From NCBI RefSeq assembly GCF_947497005.1, contig NZ_CANMFF010000014.1, forward strand, positions 61,142-125,141: a stretch of 64,000 bases of DNA, written 5' to 3'. The position numbers and the translations under genes are program-made. This stretch comes from an uncultured Ruegeria sp. Lineage in GTDB: Bacteria; Pseudomonadota; Alphaproteobacteria; Rhodobacterales; Rhodobacteraceae. A model generated the notes under the pieces. That model was not told where the DNA came from, ran no database searches, and saw only the letters and a program-made list of their open reading frames with translations. This document shows positions 9,410 through 18,976 of the stretch, in pieces; positions within the stretch are counted from its first letter, which is position 1, and every line of letters begins with the position of its first letter.

Positions 9410-9985
9410 CTATCGCCGCCGATCCCGGCGCGAGCTCATGGGCTGGAAGGCCACGCCTACATGGGCCTCGCAGTACGGCTTGCCTGCCTCGACCGGCAGG
9501 CCGCAGAACCAGAAATCCTCGGTTGCGGGGTCGCCGACGGGCCATTTGCAGGTTTTCTCGGTCAGTTCCATCAGGGTCAGCTTCTTGGCCTTCTTCTCGA
9601 TCTCGTTGACCTTGGCCAGCGCTTCGGGGCTGATTTCATTGGCCGACGGCTGCGGTGGCAGCGGTTGACCGGCGGGGATGATCTGGCGGCGCGCCGGAAT
9701 GGCGGGTTTCGCCTCGGCGGTTGGGGCAGGCGCCGGACGCGCCGGCTCGGTCTTAGGTGCGGGTTTGGGTTTGGCCTCGGCCTTGGGGGCGGGTGCCGGT
9801 TTTTCTTTCGGTTCCGCCTTGGCCGGGGATGCGCCTGTTGCCCGGTTGGACAAGCCCAGGCGATGCACCTTGCCGATCACCGCATTGCGGGTCACGCCAC
9901 CCAGTTCCTTGGCAATCTGGCTGGCCGACTGGCCCTCGCCCCACATCTTCTTCAGCAGTTCTACGCGCTCGTCTGTCCAGGACAT
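9410..9985 (-). CDS. gcrA: Cell-cycle transcriptional regulator GcrA
   Basis: GcrA binds the RNA polymerase sigma-70 holoenzyme at promoters methylated by CcrM and drives S-phase genes in alphaproteobacteria. The 191-residue product starts MSWTDERVELLKKMWGEG, the diagnostic N-terminal helix-turn-helix, followed by SASQIAKELGGVTRNAVIGK. A long Ala/Pro/Lys/Glu-rich linker occupies residues 55-115, and the C-terminal sigma-binding part contains LMELTEKTCKWPVGDP, DFWFCGLPVEAGKPYCEAH with the conserved cysteines. Divergent from the ABC permease gene. Confidence 0.97.
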   Translation of the reverse strand: MSWTDERVELLKKMWGEGQSASQIAKELGGVTRNAVIGKVHRLGLSNRATGASPAKAEPKEKPAPAPKAEAKPKPAPKTEPARPAPAPTAEAKPAIPARRQIIPAGQPLPPQPSANEISPEALAKVNEIEKKAKKLTLMELTEKTCKWPVGDPATEDFWFCGLPVEAGKPYCEAHVGVAFQPMSSRRDRRR

Positions 9986-10111
9986 CGTTTGCCTTTCAAA
10001 AGCGGAAAGCGGCCCCGGATTCGGGCCGCCTTGGGAATTCGTCTCAGCCCCCTATTCTAAACACTGCAGCCCGAGTTACAAGCAGTCTTCGAATCAGTTT
10101 GAGGGCATAGC

Positions 10112-10915
10112 ATGCAGAATCCGGCAGATCAGGTTGAACGTCGCTTTGGTACGGTCAACTGGATGGGGCTTTATACGCTGGCACAGCGCGAGACCCTGCG
10201 CTTTCTGGCGGTCTGGACCCAGACCGTACTGGCGCCGCTGGTGACGGCAGGGTTGTTCCTGCTGATCTTCACCATCGCAATCGGCCCAAGCCGGCCCGAT
10301 GTCATGGGCGTCCCATTTGTGATGTTTCTGGCCCCGGGGATCATGATGATGACAGTGATCCAGAACGCCTTTGCCAACACCTCATCTTCAATGGTGATCG
10401 CCAAAGTACAAGGTAATATCGTTGATACTTTGATGCCGCCACTATCACCGCTTGAGATTCTTTTAGGCTATCTGGCGGGTGGCATCGCCCGTGGAGTGAT
10501 GATTGCGCTGGTGATCTCAATTGCGTTGCTGGTTTTCCTTTCCATCGCGCCTCAGCACCCGCTGATTGCATTGATCTTCATCGTTCTGGGAGGCGCCTTC
10601 ATGGGCGCGCTGGGCCTGTTTGCCGGTATCTTTGCCAACAAGTTCGACCAGATGGCCGCGATCACCAACTTCATCGTCACGCCGTTGGCCTTCCTGTCGG
10701 GCACATTCTACTCGGTCGAGGCGCTGCCCCCGGTCCTGAACCGTCTGACCCACCTAAATCCGGTATTCTATCTGATCGACGGGCTACGCTATGGAATGAT
10801 CGGAGTGTCGGACAGCTCTCCGTGGCTGGGCATGGCGGTTTGCGCGGTTGCAACATTTGTGATCGGGGTCATCACCTGGCAGATGCTGCGCACCGGGTAC
10901 CGGCTCAAGGCTTAA
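10112..10915 (+). CDS. ABC-2 type transporter permease
   Basis: A 267-residue inner-membrane permease of the ABC-2 family with six predicted helices. The C-terminal ABC-2 signature is visible as TPLAFLSGTFYSVEALPP and LTHLNPVFYLIDGLRYG, the form found in daunorubicin-resistance and capsule or NodJ-like exporters. No ATPase gene is next to it, so its partner must be elsewhere in the genome, as is common for this paralogue in Rhodobacteraceae. Its stop overlaps the stop of the convergent MFS gene by 4 bp. Substrate unknown. Confidence 0.9.
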   Translation: MQNPADQVERRFGTVNWMGLYTLAQRETLRFLAVWTQTVLAPLVTAGLFLLIFTIAIGPSRPDVMGVPFVMFLAPGIMMMTVIQNAFANTSSSMVIAKVQGNIVDTLMPPLSPLEILLGYLAGGIARGVMIALVISIALLVFLSIAPQHPLIALIFIVLGGAFMGALGLFAGIFANKFDQMAAITNFIVTPLAFLSGTFYSVEALPPVLNRLTHLNPVFYLIDGLRYGMIGVSDSSPWLGMAVCAVATFVIGVITWQMLRTGYRLKA

Positions 10916-12147
10916 CTCGGTTCCACTAACGTTTCGGGTTGCAACGCCAGCCGTGGCCTTCCCAGCCGGGGATGCAGGCGCGCGGCAACGACCCACGCAC
11001 CAAACAGGGCCATGCCTCCGGCTGCGAAAACCCCAGCCACGGGGGTCGCCAACAAAACAAACGACGCGATGCCGGGTGTCAGAATGCCCGCGACGTCGCG
11101 ATAGCTGGAATAGATCGCCGACATCTCGGTGCGTTCGGACGGCTTTACCGCCATCAGGAAGGGCAATCCGGCGCAGATATCCAGCACGATCAACCAGGCA
11201 GAGCCCAAAACCAGCGCCATAACAGCTGCGACTGGCCAGCCCGCGATGACGCTGGCCAAAACAAAACACCCTCCGGCAGCGGCAAAGCCGATACGGACCG
11301 CAACTTTCAAGGACCGGGCCTGCACCCACCGCAGAATCAGCGGTGCAGCCAGCAGCATCGCATTCGTGCACGACAACAGGATGCCGCCCAACTGGTCTCC
11401 CAGCCCGTTTTCAATCGCGAAAATGGGCAGATAAACCACGTAAATCCACCACCCGCAGGACCGTATCATCGCAAAAAGATATCCTGCGATCAGACGGGGT
11501 TGGGCAAAGAACCGGGGCAGGAAGGCCAATGGGTTCTTGGCTGGTCCACGCGCTTTGGTGATCAGCTTGCCGTTGCCCAGGCGCATCCTCCAGAACAGGG
11601 CCAGCATTGCCATCGCCGCAACGGCGCTGATAGCAAACGGGGCAGGGGCCCAGAGCTCCATCAACAGAACGCCCGCAATCGGGCCGCCCGTCCATCCAAG
11701 GGCGCTGTAAAACATGCGGCTGGTCTCGCAACGGCCAAGTTCAATCTTGCTGATGTAGTCCAGCACATAGGCATTGAAGCAAACAAAAGTGATAACAGTG
11801 GCCACGGTGTTTAGAGCCAGCGCGCTGACGACGGCCTCCGGGCTGCCCTCAATCGCCAGCAAAGCGCTGCCGATGAACATGGCACAACCCACGGAATACG
11901 CCCATCTGCGTGGAATGAAACGGATGAGGAAAGGCACCATCAGCCCGACCAGCAACGATATGATGCCAACCAGGAAATACAGGAACGAGACCGAAGACGC
12001 GTCCCCCAGCGCCCGATACATCGCCAGCGGAAAGACCGAGATGAGAATGCCGCGCACGATGGCCTCGCTTCCGGCCAGAATTCCGAAGTCGCGGACCGAT
12101 GGGGCAGGTGCGTGGCGCACCCATTCAGGAATACGGCGCTCGTGCAT
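10912..12147 (-). CDS. MFS transporter
   Basis: A 411-residue protein with about twelve hydrophobic segments and the major facilitator layout: six helices, a basic cytoplasmic loop near residues 195-215 (GNGKLITKARGPAKN), then six more. The first segment follows a short cytoplasmic N-terminus (MHERRIPEWVRHAPAPS). The ATG at 12147 has GAGAG upstream. It ends against the ABC permease gene and lies downstream of the EamA gene on the same strand, about 100 bp apart. Substrate cannot be inferred. Confidence 0.85.
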   Translation of the reverse strand: MHERRIPEWVRHAPAPSVRDFGILAGSEAIVRGILISVFPLAMYRALGDASSVSFLYFLVGIISLLVGLMVPFLIRFIPRRWAYSVGCAMFIGSALLAIEGSPEAVVSALALNTVATVITFVCFNAYVLDYISKIELGRCETSRMFYSALGWTGGPIAGVLLMELWAPAPFAISAVAAMAMLALFWRMRLGNGKLITKARGPAKNPLAFLPRFFAQPRLIAGYLFAMIRSCGWWIYVVYLPIFAIENGLGDQLGGILLSCTNAMLLAAPLILRWVQARSLKVAVRIGFAAAGGCFVLASVIAGWPVAAVMALVLGSAWLIVLDICAGLPFLMAVKPSERTEMSAIYSSYRDVAGILTPGIASFVLLATPVAGVFAAGGMALFGAWVVAARLHPRLGRPRLALQPETLVEPS

Positions 12148-12248
12148 GGCAAACTCTCAAAACAACTCGGTCCAGAATGCGCCCACTGGATAGCCGTTCA
12201 TGAAAGTTTGCGACATACAGGTCGCCCCTGAACCGATCTGTCTTTTTT

Positions 12249-13133
12249 TCAGGGCCGGCGTTGCACCGCTTCGCGCCAGACCAGGATCAGCCCACCAGTC
12301 AGGATGGTCGCTGACCCGATCAGGCTGATCCAGCCAGGAATCACATCGAAAACCGCAAAATCGTAAAGGGCGGCGAAGATCAGCGTTGCATAGCTGATCG
12401 GGGCCACAAAAGACGCATCTGCCCGCGCCATGCCGTTGACAAAACACGCCTGCGCACAGGCCATCAGGACGCCGATCCCCACCAATGCGCCCCATTGTTG
12501 TGGGGTCGGCATCTGAAAGACGAAGCTGACTGCGATCGTGGCGATCACCAACCCCATCGTGTTGTTGATCAGCAATATTTGGACCGGAGGCTCGCGGCCA
12601 GACAACTTCTTGATAAAGATCAGCTCCATCCCGATCAGCGCGGCCGCCGCCAGCGCCAAAAGGGCAGCGGGCTGAAAGCTCGCAGGCGTCGGGCGCAGAA
12701 GGATCAGCGCGCCGGTCAGGGCAACGGCCGCCGCCATCCAGCGCCATGGGCCAACACGTTCGCCGAGCAGCGGAATGGCCAGAACCATGCCGAAGACGGG
12801 GTTCAGAAAGGATATCGCCGTCGCATCCGCCATCGGAATGAAGGCAACCGAGGCGAACATCAACGTCACCCCGGCCCAACCAAAGCTGGTTCGCCCGACA
12901 TGAAGCCCCCAATGGGGTCGCACCAGCCTCGGTTTCAGGATCGCAACTGCCGACAGGATGACGAGCAGGGCAAACATAAACCGTCCATGACTGATCTGCA
13001 CCGCATGCAAGGGCGGCCCCAACGCATCCGTCCCCAGCGCTTTGGCCAGCAACGTGGTCGCTGCGATAAAGGCGGTAGCGACAAAGATCAGCGCTGCCGC
13101 AAGTGGCGGATTGTGGGGTTTTGGTTCGAACAT
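12249..13133 (-). CDS. DMT superfamily (EamA) transporter
   Basis: A 294-residue drug/metabolite transporter with ten predicted helices in two EamA repeats. The first is introduced by PPLAAALIFVATAFIAATTLL; the second repeat ends PGWISLIGSATILTGGLILV, typical of the family. I choose ATG 13133 (MFEPKPHN) because the 42 codons upstream look non-membrane and non-coding, although the frame stays open to 13259. EamA proteins export metabolites such as amino acids; the substrate here is unknown. Confidence 0.88.
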   Translation of the reverse strand: MFEPKPHNPPLAAALIFVATAFIAATTLLAKALGTDALGPPLHAVQISHGRFMFALLVILSAVAILKPRLVRPHWGLHVGRTSFGWAGVTLMFASVAFIPMADATAISFLNPVFGMVLAIPLLGERVGPWRWMAAAVALTGALILLRPTPASFQPAALLALAAAALIGMELIFIKKLSGREPPVQILLINNTMGLVIATIAVSFVFQMPTPQQWGALVGIGVLMACAQACFVNGMARADASFVAPISYATLIFAALYDFAVFDVIPGWISLIGSATILTGGLILVWREAVQRRP

Positions 13134-13406
13134 GGCCCAGCGGTGCGTGGTAGCACAAACTTTGGCAAGCGTAAAATTCGACCTGTGCAAAATATCGGCT
13201 TCCCAAGACCTGTAACCGTCGCTATATGGGCAGCCATGATCAAACTCGTGCATATCCAACTGCTCCGACGCCGACGCATCTCTGCGTAACCGGCCTGTTT
13301 GATCTCATGTGCCCTCCAATTCGGCACAAACCTCACCAAATCTGTTGACGAACCGGGCCTTCGTGTATCACTCACGAGGCTCATACTACCTGAAAAGGAT
13401 GATCCC

Positions 13407-14594
13407 ATGATCCCGTCCGTTCTGCCGACCTATAACCGTGCGCCCCTGACATTCGTGAAGGGCGAAGGAGCCTGGCTGACCGAGGCGGATGGCCGACGTT
13501 TTCTGGACCTTGGCGCCGGGATCGCGGTGAACGCGCTGGGCCACGCCCATCCGGCGCTGGTGGCCGCACTGACCGAGCAGGCGCATGCGCTGTGGCACGT
13601 TTCGAACCTCTACAACATCCCGCAACAGCAGGCGCTGGCGGACAAGCTGGTCGAACACACCTTCGCGGATACGGTGTTTTTCACCAACTCCGGTACGGAA
13701 TCCTGCGAACTGGCCGTAAAAATGGCGCGCAAGTATTTCTATGACAAAGGCCAGCCCGAGCGGGTCGAAATCATCACCTTCGACGGCTCCTTCCATGGTC
13801 GGTCCTCGGCAGGCATCGCAGCTGCCGGGTCCGAGAAGATGACCCAAGGCTTCGGCCCATTGCTGCCCGGCTTTGTGCATCTGACCTTCGGCGATCTGGA
13901 CGGCGTCACAGACGCCATTACCGAAAAAACCGCTGCGATCCTGATCGAACCGGTTCAGGGCGAAGGCGGTATTCGCCCCGTTCCTGACGCGGAACTCAAA
14001 GCACTGCGCCAGATCTGTGACGACAACGGACTGCTGCTGATCCTGGACGAGGTGCAATGCGGCGTTGGCCGGACCGGCAAGCTGTTCGCGCACGAATGGG
14101 CCGGGATCACACCCGACATCATGATGGTCGCCAAGGGCATCGGCGGCGGCTTTCCTCTGGGCGCTGTGCTGGCCACCGAAGACGCGGCCTCTGGTATGAC
14201 CGCAGGCACCCACGGCTCGACCTATGGCGGCAACCCGTTGGGCTGCGCAGTGGGCTGCGCGGTGATCGATCAAGTTGCGACACCCTCCTTCCTCGAAGGC
14301 GTCAACCGCAAGGCCGGGCTTCTGCGCCAAAAACTCGAAGGCCTGATCGCTGAGCACCCCGAAGTTTTCGAAGAGGTACGCGGCTCGGGCCTAATGCTTG
14401 GGCTCAAATGCAAGGCAGTCAATATTGACGTGGTCAACGCGGGCTATGACAACCGGGTCATCACTGTCCCCGCCGCCGACAATGTGATCCGTCTGCTGCC
14501 GCCGCTGACTCTGACCGAGGATGACATCGCGCAGGCCGTGATCCGCCTCGACAAAGCTGCAAAACAGATCGAAACCCAGCTCGCAACTGCCTGA
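13407..14594 (+). CDS. argD: Acetylornithine/succinyldiaminopimelate aminotransferase
   Basis: A class III PLP aminotransferase of 395 residues that converts N-acetylglutamate semialdehyde to acetylornithine in arginine synthesis and can also serve lysine synthesis. Motifs: GAGIAVNALGHAHP at the N-terminus, FTNSGTESCELAVKMAR for phosphate binding, ILDEVQCGVGRTGKLFA, and the PLP lysine in MMVAKGIGGGFPLGA. The ATG at 13407 has AAAGGA upstream; the open frame reaches back to 13299 but that part is not family-like. It is followed by argF after 74 bp containing a GC-rich palindrome, so the two are likely one transcript. Confidence 0.97.
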   Translation: MIPSVLPTYNRAPLTFVKGEGAWLTEADGRRFLDLGAGIAVNALGHAHPALVAALTEQAHALWHVSNLYNIPQQQALADKLVEHTFADTVFFTNSGTESCELAVKMARKYFYDKGQPERVEIITFDGSFHGRSSAGIAAAGSEKMTQGFGPLLPGFVHLTFGDLDGVTDAITEKTAAILIEPVQGEGGIRPVPDAELKALRQICDDNGLLLILDEVQCGVGRTGKLFAHEWAGITPDIMMVAKGIGGGFPLGAVLATEDAASGMTAGTHGSTYGGNPLGCAVGCAVIDQVATPSFLEGVNRKAGLLRQKLEGLIAEHPEVFEEVRGSGLMLGLKCKAVNIDVVNAGYDNRVITVPAADNVIRLLPPLTLTEDDIAQAVIRLDKAAKQIETQLATA

Positions 14595-14596
14595 GC

Positions 14597-14646
14597 TTCA
14601 TCTTTTCCCAAATACTCCGGGGGTGTGGGGGCTGGCCCCCACCCGC
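14597..14646 (-). repeat. GC-rich intergenic palindromic repeat, copy 1
   Basis: Between argD and argF a hairpin (GTGGGGGC TG GCCCCCAC on the plus strand) is joined to TTCATCTTTTCCCAAATACT. Read on the minus strand the order is hairpin, CCCCCGGAGTATTT, then AGATGAA. A second copy in opposite orientation relative to the window lies at 40363-40422. I take this as one of the dispersed intergenic palindromes of Rhodobacteraceae. Confidence 0.6.
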
Positions 14647-14668
14647 CATCAGCCAAAAGCGAAGCAAA

Positions 14669-15595
14669 ATGAACCATTTCCTCGACATCCATAAAACCGA
14701 TGCCACCGACCTGCGGGCCATGATCGATCAGGCAGGTGCGATGAAACAGGCGCGCCTGGGCCGTCCCAAGGCAGCGCTTGACGACGAACAGGCGCTGAAA
14801 GACCGCATGGTCGCGCTGATCTTCGAAAAACCCTCAACTCGTACACGTGTCTCCTTTGATGTGGGCGTGCGCCAGATGGGCGGTCAGACCATGGTGCTGT
14901 CCGGTAAGGACATGCAATTGGGCCACGGGGAAACCATCGCTGACACCGCTCGGGTGCTGTCGCGCTATGTTGACATGATCATGATCCGGACGTTTGACGA
15001 AACCATCCTGACCGAAATGGCCGAATACTCGGACGTGCCCGTCATCAACGGCCTGACTGACCGCACACATCCCTGCCAGATCATGGCCGACGTGCTGACC
15101 TTCGAAGAGCACCGAGGCCCCATCGCGGGCAAAAAGGTGGTGTGGACCGGTGATGGCAACAATGTTTGCGCCTCGTTCCTGCACGCCGCTGGCCAGTTCG
15201 GGTTCGATCTCACCTTCACCGGCCCGGCCCAGCTTGATCCGGAAGAAGAGTTTATGGGGCTTGCCCGCCAAAAGGGATCGAAAATCGTGATCGAACGGGA
15301 CCCGCACAAAGCGGTTGAAGGCGCCGATCTGGTTGTTGCCGACACCTGGGTTTCAATGCACGATTCCCAGTCCGCCAAGGAACGGCGGCACAACATGCTG
15401 CGTCCCTATCAGGTCAATACCGAGCTGATGTCGCATGCCAAACCAGACGCGTTGTTCATGCACTGCCTGCCTGCCCACCGCGAGGAAGAGGCGACATCCG
15501 AGGTCATGGATGGCCCAAACTCGGTCATCTTCGATGAGGCTGAAAATCGCCTGCACGCACAGAAAGCGGTAATGCGCTGGTGTTTGGGTGTCTAA
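14669..15595 (+). CDS. argF: Ornithine carbamoyltransferase
   Basis: Transfers the carbamoyl group from carbamoyl phosphate to ornithine, giving citrulline, the sixth step of arginine synthesis. It has 308 residues, the family's usual length. The carbamoyl-phosphate site is FEKPSTRTRVSFDVG near residue 55, with TDRTHPCQIMADVLT near 130; the ornithine loop is seen as MHCLPAHREEEATSEV near 265. It follows argD on the same strand. Its last 4 bp overlap the convergent membrane protein gene. Confidence 0.97.
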   Translation: MNHFLDIHKTDATDLRAMIDQAGAMKQARLGRPKAALDDEQALKDRMVALIFEKPSTRTRVSFDVGVRQMGGQTMVLSGKDMQLGHGETIADTARVLSRYVDMIMIRTFDETILTEMAEYSDVPVINGLTDRTHPCQIMADVLTFEEHRGPIAGKKVVWTGDGNNVCASFLHAAGQFGFDLTFTGPAQLDPEEEFMGLARQKGSKIVIERDPHKAVEGADLVVADTWVSMHDSQSAKERRHNMLRPYQVNTELMSHAKPDALFMHCLPAHREEEATSEVMDGPNSVIFDEAENRLHAQKAVMRWCLGV

Positions 15596-16185
15596 CGCCC
15601 GATCTCCCAAACCCGCATTTTGGCGAGCGTCAGAACGCTCGCCACCACGACCAGCACGCAAAGAATCGTTTTCGTCATGATCTCCATCGTGCCTTCGATC
15701 AGCATCGCATGTACAACGCTGCCTAGGATAGTGACACCGGCCAGCCCCGTGTGACCCAAGCGCCAGATGCGGAACCTCAGTCTCAGGCGTTTACGCAACA
15801 CCCCCATCATAGCCGCAGCAAACCCGGACCACATGGCGAAAACACCCCAAGCGGAAAAGGGGGTGGCTGACACGAAAAGCAGCGCATCCAGAACGTCCGG
15901 TGGGCTCGTGATCCACAAGCCACCGACGTGGATCAGAATGGCTGCAACAAGCGCAAGACCGCACTTCTTGTGCCAATGACGACTGGTCACCGGTTTCAGC
16001 CCTGGCAACCAGCGCCCAGCCAGCAAGGGTTGCATCAGCAAAAGGCACATTCCGATGATACCCGCAAACCCTGCAAGGATGTAAACCGGCTGACGCCAAG
16101 CCAGATAGGGGCTGAAGGCTGCCGCAATGATCGGCACCAGAAGAACGGCGATCAATACCGCCCAGATCGCAATGCGCCTCAGCAC
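15592..16185 (-). CDS. Ferric reductase-like transmembrane protein (putative cytochrome b)
   Basis: A 197-residue inner-membrane protein with about six helices and four histidines placed like the haem ligands of the ferric-reductase/NOX cytochrome b fold: HWHKKCG and ILIHVGG in one pair of helices, RLGHTGLAG and SVVHAMLIEGT in the next. No flavin domain is present, so it would need a partner or act as a haem-carrying membrane anchor. It starts 3 bp after the stop of the Tat-exported dioxygenase-like gene on the same strand, which suggests the two work together, perhaps in periplasmic electron transfer. Function is inference. Confidence 0.7.
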   Translation of the reverse strand: MLRRIAIWAVLIAVLLVPIIAAAFSPYLAWRQPVYILAGFAGIIGMCLLLMQPLLAGRWLPGLKPVTSRHWHKKCGLALVAAILIHVGGLWITSPPDVLDALLFVSATPFSAWGVFAMWSGFAAAMMGVLRKRLRLRFRIWRLGHTGLAGVTILGSVVHAMLIEGTMEIMTKTILCVLVVVASVLTLAKMRVWEIGR

Positions 16186-16188
16186 GTA

Positions 16189-16677
16189 TCAGACTGGCTG
16201 CAACACGAAATGCGCGGCAAGGGTCTTGTCCTTCGCACTCGACATCACCGGACGTAGGAACACCGGCGCAAACTCATCGCTGTCATAAGCCAGATGTCCA
16301 TGCGGCTGCCCGAAGGCGGGCACGATCTGCGGCATCTCCAGCCGGAACTCTCCGTTCGCGTCGGTCAGTGTTGCTCCGTGGCTTTGGGGATCGCGCTCAT
16401 GGCCTTCAGTCGTATGTGCCCAAATCTGAATGCGCTGTCCGGGCAGGGGCGTGCCATCGCCAGCACGTCGCACCGTGCCTGTCATCCAGAACCCACCGCC
16501 GCCAATCCGATCTACGATCGGCGCACCGGCGCGATAGTTGTTGGAGCCGCCCCGCATTGATGGGGTTGGGGCAAGGCCACTGGCTTGCGCAGGCACAATC
16601 AGGCCGGTTGCCCCGGAAGCAAGGGCTGCACCACCCACAACCATCAGCGAACGACGAGAAAATAGAACACCACTCAT
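16189..16677 (-). CDS. Tat-exported intradiol dioxygenase-like protein
   Basis: A 162-residue protein from ATG 16677, which has GGAAAG upstream. The N-terminus carries a twin-arginine signal (SRRSLMVVGGAALASGA) ending near PAQASG. The mature part resembles the beta-sandwich of intradiol ring-cleavage dioxygenases: a domain beginning TGTVRRAGDGTPLPGQRIQIW, GATLTDANGEFRLEMP, and a His pair in FGQPHGHLAYDSDE that could bind iron. The usual active-site tyrosines are not evident, so catalysis is uncertain. It precedes the putative cytochrome b gene by 3 bp. Confidence 0.75.
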   Translation of the reverse strand: MSGVLFSRRSLMVVGGAALASGATGLIVPAQASGLAPTPSMRGGSNNYRAGAPIVDRIGGGGFWMTGTVRRAGDGTPLPGQRIQIWAHTTEGHERDPQSHGATLTDANGEFRLEMPQIVPAFGQPHGHLAYDSDEFAPVFLRPVMSSAKDKTLAAHFVLQPV

Positions 16678-16952
16678 GCCAACATCTTTCCTGTGACAGT
16701 TTTTGTTGCCCGATAAATGCCGGGCGGCCTTGCTGCAGAAAGATAGCACAATTGAAACACATTCCGAGGCCGCGCCATAAATTGTGATTTGTACCGGTTG
16801 GCCCGTGCTCAGGTGGCTTATGCCGGACGCAGAAGGATGAACATAAACGTGAAACCCGCACTGACTTGTGCGAAAATGCGAATAGATTTCGTGAAAACGG
16901 CTTTAAATCCTGCATAGGTGAACCGTACGCCGCCAACCATAGGAGCGTAGCA

Positions 16953-17915
16953 ATGAGCTGGAATCCAACCCATGGCCCCGACTGCCTGTCCGACAATGCA
17001 GCCCTCGACACATTGATCATCCCCCGTGCCCGCGATCTGGGCGGATTCGAAGTGCGCCGGGCGCTGCCTTCGGTCAAACGCCAGCTGGTTGGCCCGTTCA
17101 TCTTTTTTGACCAGATGGGCCCCGCCGAATTCATTACCGACGGTGGTATTGACGTGCGACCACACCCGCATATTGGGCTGGGCACTGTCACCTACCTGTA
17201 TCAGGGAGAGTTTGAACACCGCGACAGCCTTGGCACGCATCAGATGATTTATCCGGGTGAAGTCAACTGGATGGTTGCTGGCCGTGGCGTGACTCATTCC
17301 GAACGCACCAGTGACGAGACGCGTGGCAAGAAGCACAGCCTGTTTGGCATCCAGACATGGATCGCCTTGCCCGAAGCGCAAGAGGATATGGAGCCGGACT
17401 TTGAACATCACAAACAGACCGCGCTGCCGCATATTCAGGACGCAGGCGTCAGTGCCCAGCTGATCCTGGGCTCGGCCTATGGCGAGACCAGCCCGGTCAC
17501 TATGCTCTCGGAAACCTTCTATCTGGATGTGCAGTTTGAACCCGGCGCGTCCTTCCCGCTGCCAGATGATCATGAAGATCGCGGGGTCTATGTCACGCAA
17601 GGCTCGGTTGAAATCGCAGGCGACACGTTCGACGAGGGCCGAATGATGGTGTTCCGCCCCGGTGACAAGCTGTCGGTCAAGGCGGGCCCTCTGGGCGCCA
17701 GGCTGATGCTGCTGGGCGGCGCGACCCTGAATGAGGACCGCTATATCTGGTGGAATTTCGTCTCGTCTTCGAAGGAAAAGATCGAAACCGCAACCCGTGA
17801 GTGGAAAAGCGCCGATTGGGCCAATGGTGCGTTCCACCTGCCACCGGGTGATGATCAGGAATTTATCCCTATTTCCGAAGAGCTTGAGCGCACAAAGCCC
17901 CGACTAGCGCGCTGA
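16953..17915 (+). CDS. Pirin family protein
   Basis: A 320-residue bicupin of the pirin family. The N-terminal cupin shows the metal-binding signature VRPHPHIGLGTVTYLYQGE with FEHRDSLG and the later His in GRGVTHSERT; the C-terminal cupin is VQFEPGASFPLPDDHEDRGV. Some bacterial pirins have quercetinase activity or modulate dehydrogenases. The ATG at 16953 has AGGAG spaced 7-8 nt upstream; the frame is open to 16866 but without family similarity. Followed by panE on the same strand, 77 bp on. Confidence 0.92.
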   Translation: MSWNPTHGPDCLSDNAALDTLIIPRARDLGGFEVRRALPSVKRQLVGPFIFFDQMGPAEFITDGGIDVRPHPHIGLGTVTYLYQGEFEHRDSLGTHQMIYPGEVNWMVAGRGVTHSERTSDETRGKKHSLFGIQTWIALPEAQEDMEPDFEHHKQTALPHIQDAGVSAQLILGSAYGETSPVTMLSETFYLDVQFEPGASFPLPDDHEDRGVYVTQGSVEIAGDTFDEGRMMVFRPGDKLSVKAGPLGARLMLLGGATLNEDRYIWWNFVSSSKEKIETATREWKSADWANGAFHLPPGDDQEFIPISEELERTKPRLAR

Positions 17916-17992
17916 CACTCGCCGTCTTGGTCGGGTGGGCTTGTGTAACGGGCCGTTTGCGGTGATCCTTTCGGTATACCGGAGGGGGTATC

Positions 17993-18967
17993 ATGAAACT
18001 TGTCCTCGCAGGCGCGGGCAGCATTGGCTGCTACTGTGGTGCCTTGCTGGCCCGCTCGGGGCACGCCGTGACCCTGCTGGGCCGTGCCCGTGTGCTGGAC
18101 CCGATCCGAGAGCACGGGCTGACAGTCACAGACTTTGATGGCCTTGATTACACTGTTCCGACCGGGTTTTTGACACTTACCGAAGATCCGGCTTGTCTTG
18201 GTCAGGCCGAACTCGTTATCGTGACCGTCAAATCGGGTGCTACGACGGACATAGCCGGACAAATTGGCGCCATGGCACCTCAGGATGCGCCAGTCCTGTC
18301 CTGGCAAAACGGGATCGATGCCGCCATAACACTGCGCGACGCGCTGCCAGGGCGCGATGTACGGGCCGGAATGGTTCCCTTTAACGTCGTACCAACCGGC
18401 CCTGCCACCTATCACCGGGCCACGTCGGGCGAGATCGTCATCCAGAATGGCCCCGGCGATCTGGACGCGCATCTCAGCGTCGCGGACCTTCCCGTCACGC
18501 CAAGCGACCAGATTGAGGCCGTGCAGTGGGGCAAGCTGGTGATCAACCTGAACAACGCGCTCAATGCCTTGTCAGGTCTAACGCTTGTGAAACAGCTGAT
18601 GAACCGCGAGTGGCGCAACCTCATGGCGGATCAGATGACCGAGGCGTTATCCGTGCTCAAGGCGGCTGGGTACCCCGTGGCCTCGACCACGCCGCTCCCG
18701 GCCTGGATGACCCCGCATATTCTGCGACTGCCGACACCGCTGTTTACCCGGATTGCAGCCCGGATGCTGACAATCGACCCCAGCGCGCGCACATCCATGG
18801 CCTATGATCTGATGGCAGAACGCCAAACGGAAATTGACAGCCTGCAAGGTCATATCATGCAGCTGGGCCACAAAACCGGAATACCGACGCCCATTTGTAC
18901 GCAGGTGTCCGATCTGATCAAACATGCGCCCGATCATCCGCTATCTCCGGAACAGATACGGCTCTGA
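17993..18967 (+). CDS. panE: 2-dehydropantoate 2-reductase
   Basis: Reduces ketopantoate to pantoate with NADPH for pantothenate and CoA synthesis. The 324-residue sequence begins with the Rossmann motif LVLAGAGSIGCYCGALL, and the catalytic Lys is in WGKLVINLNNALNALSG near residue 185. GGAGGGGG lies just upstream of the ATG. Its stop is 9 bp from the convergent phosphate transporter gene. ApbA/PanE paralogues with other substrates exist, so the exact substrate is likely but not certain. Confidence 0.88.
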   Translation: MKLVLAGAGSIGCYCGALLARSGHAVTLLGRARVLDPIREHGLTVTDFDGLDYTVPTGFLTLTEDPACLGQAELVIVTVKSGATTDIAGQIGAMAPQDAPVLSWQNGIDAAITLRDALPGRDVRAGMVPFNVVPTGPATYHRATSGEIVIQNGPGDLDAHLSVADLPVTPSDQIEAVQWGKLVINLNNALNALSGLTLVKQLMNREWRNLMADQMTEALSVLKAAGYPVASTTPLPAWMTPHILRLPTPLFTRIAARMLTIDPSARTSMAYDLMAERQTEIDSLQGHIMQLGHKTGIPTPICTQVSDLIKHAPDHPLSPEQIRL

Positions 18968-18976
18968 CCACATAGG

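Noticed and set aside
16818..17837. 339-codon open frame on the minus strand
   Set aside because: Antisense to the pirin gene, which has cupin motifs and a ribosome site.
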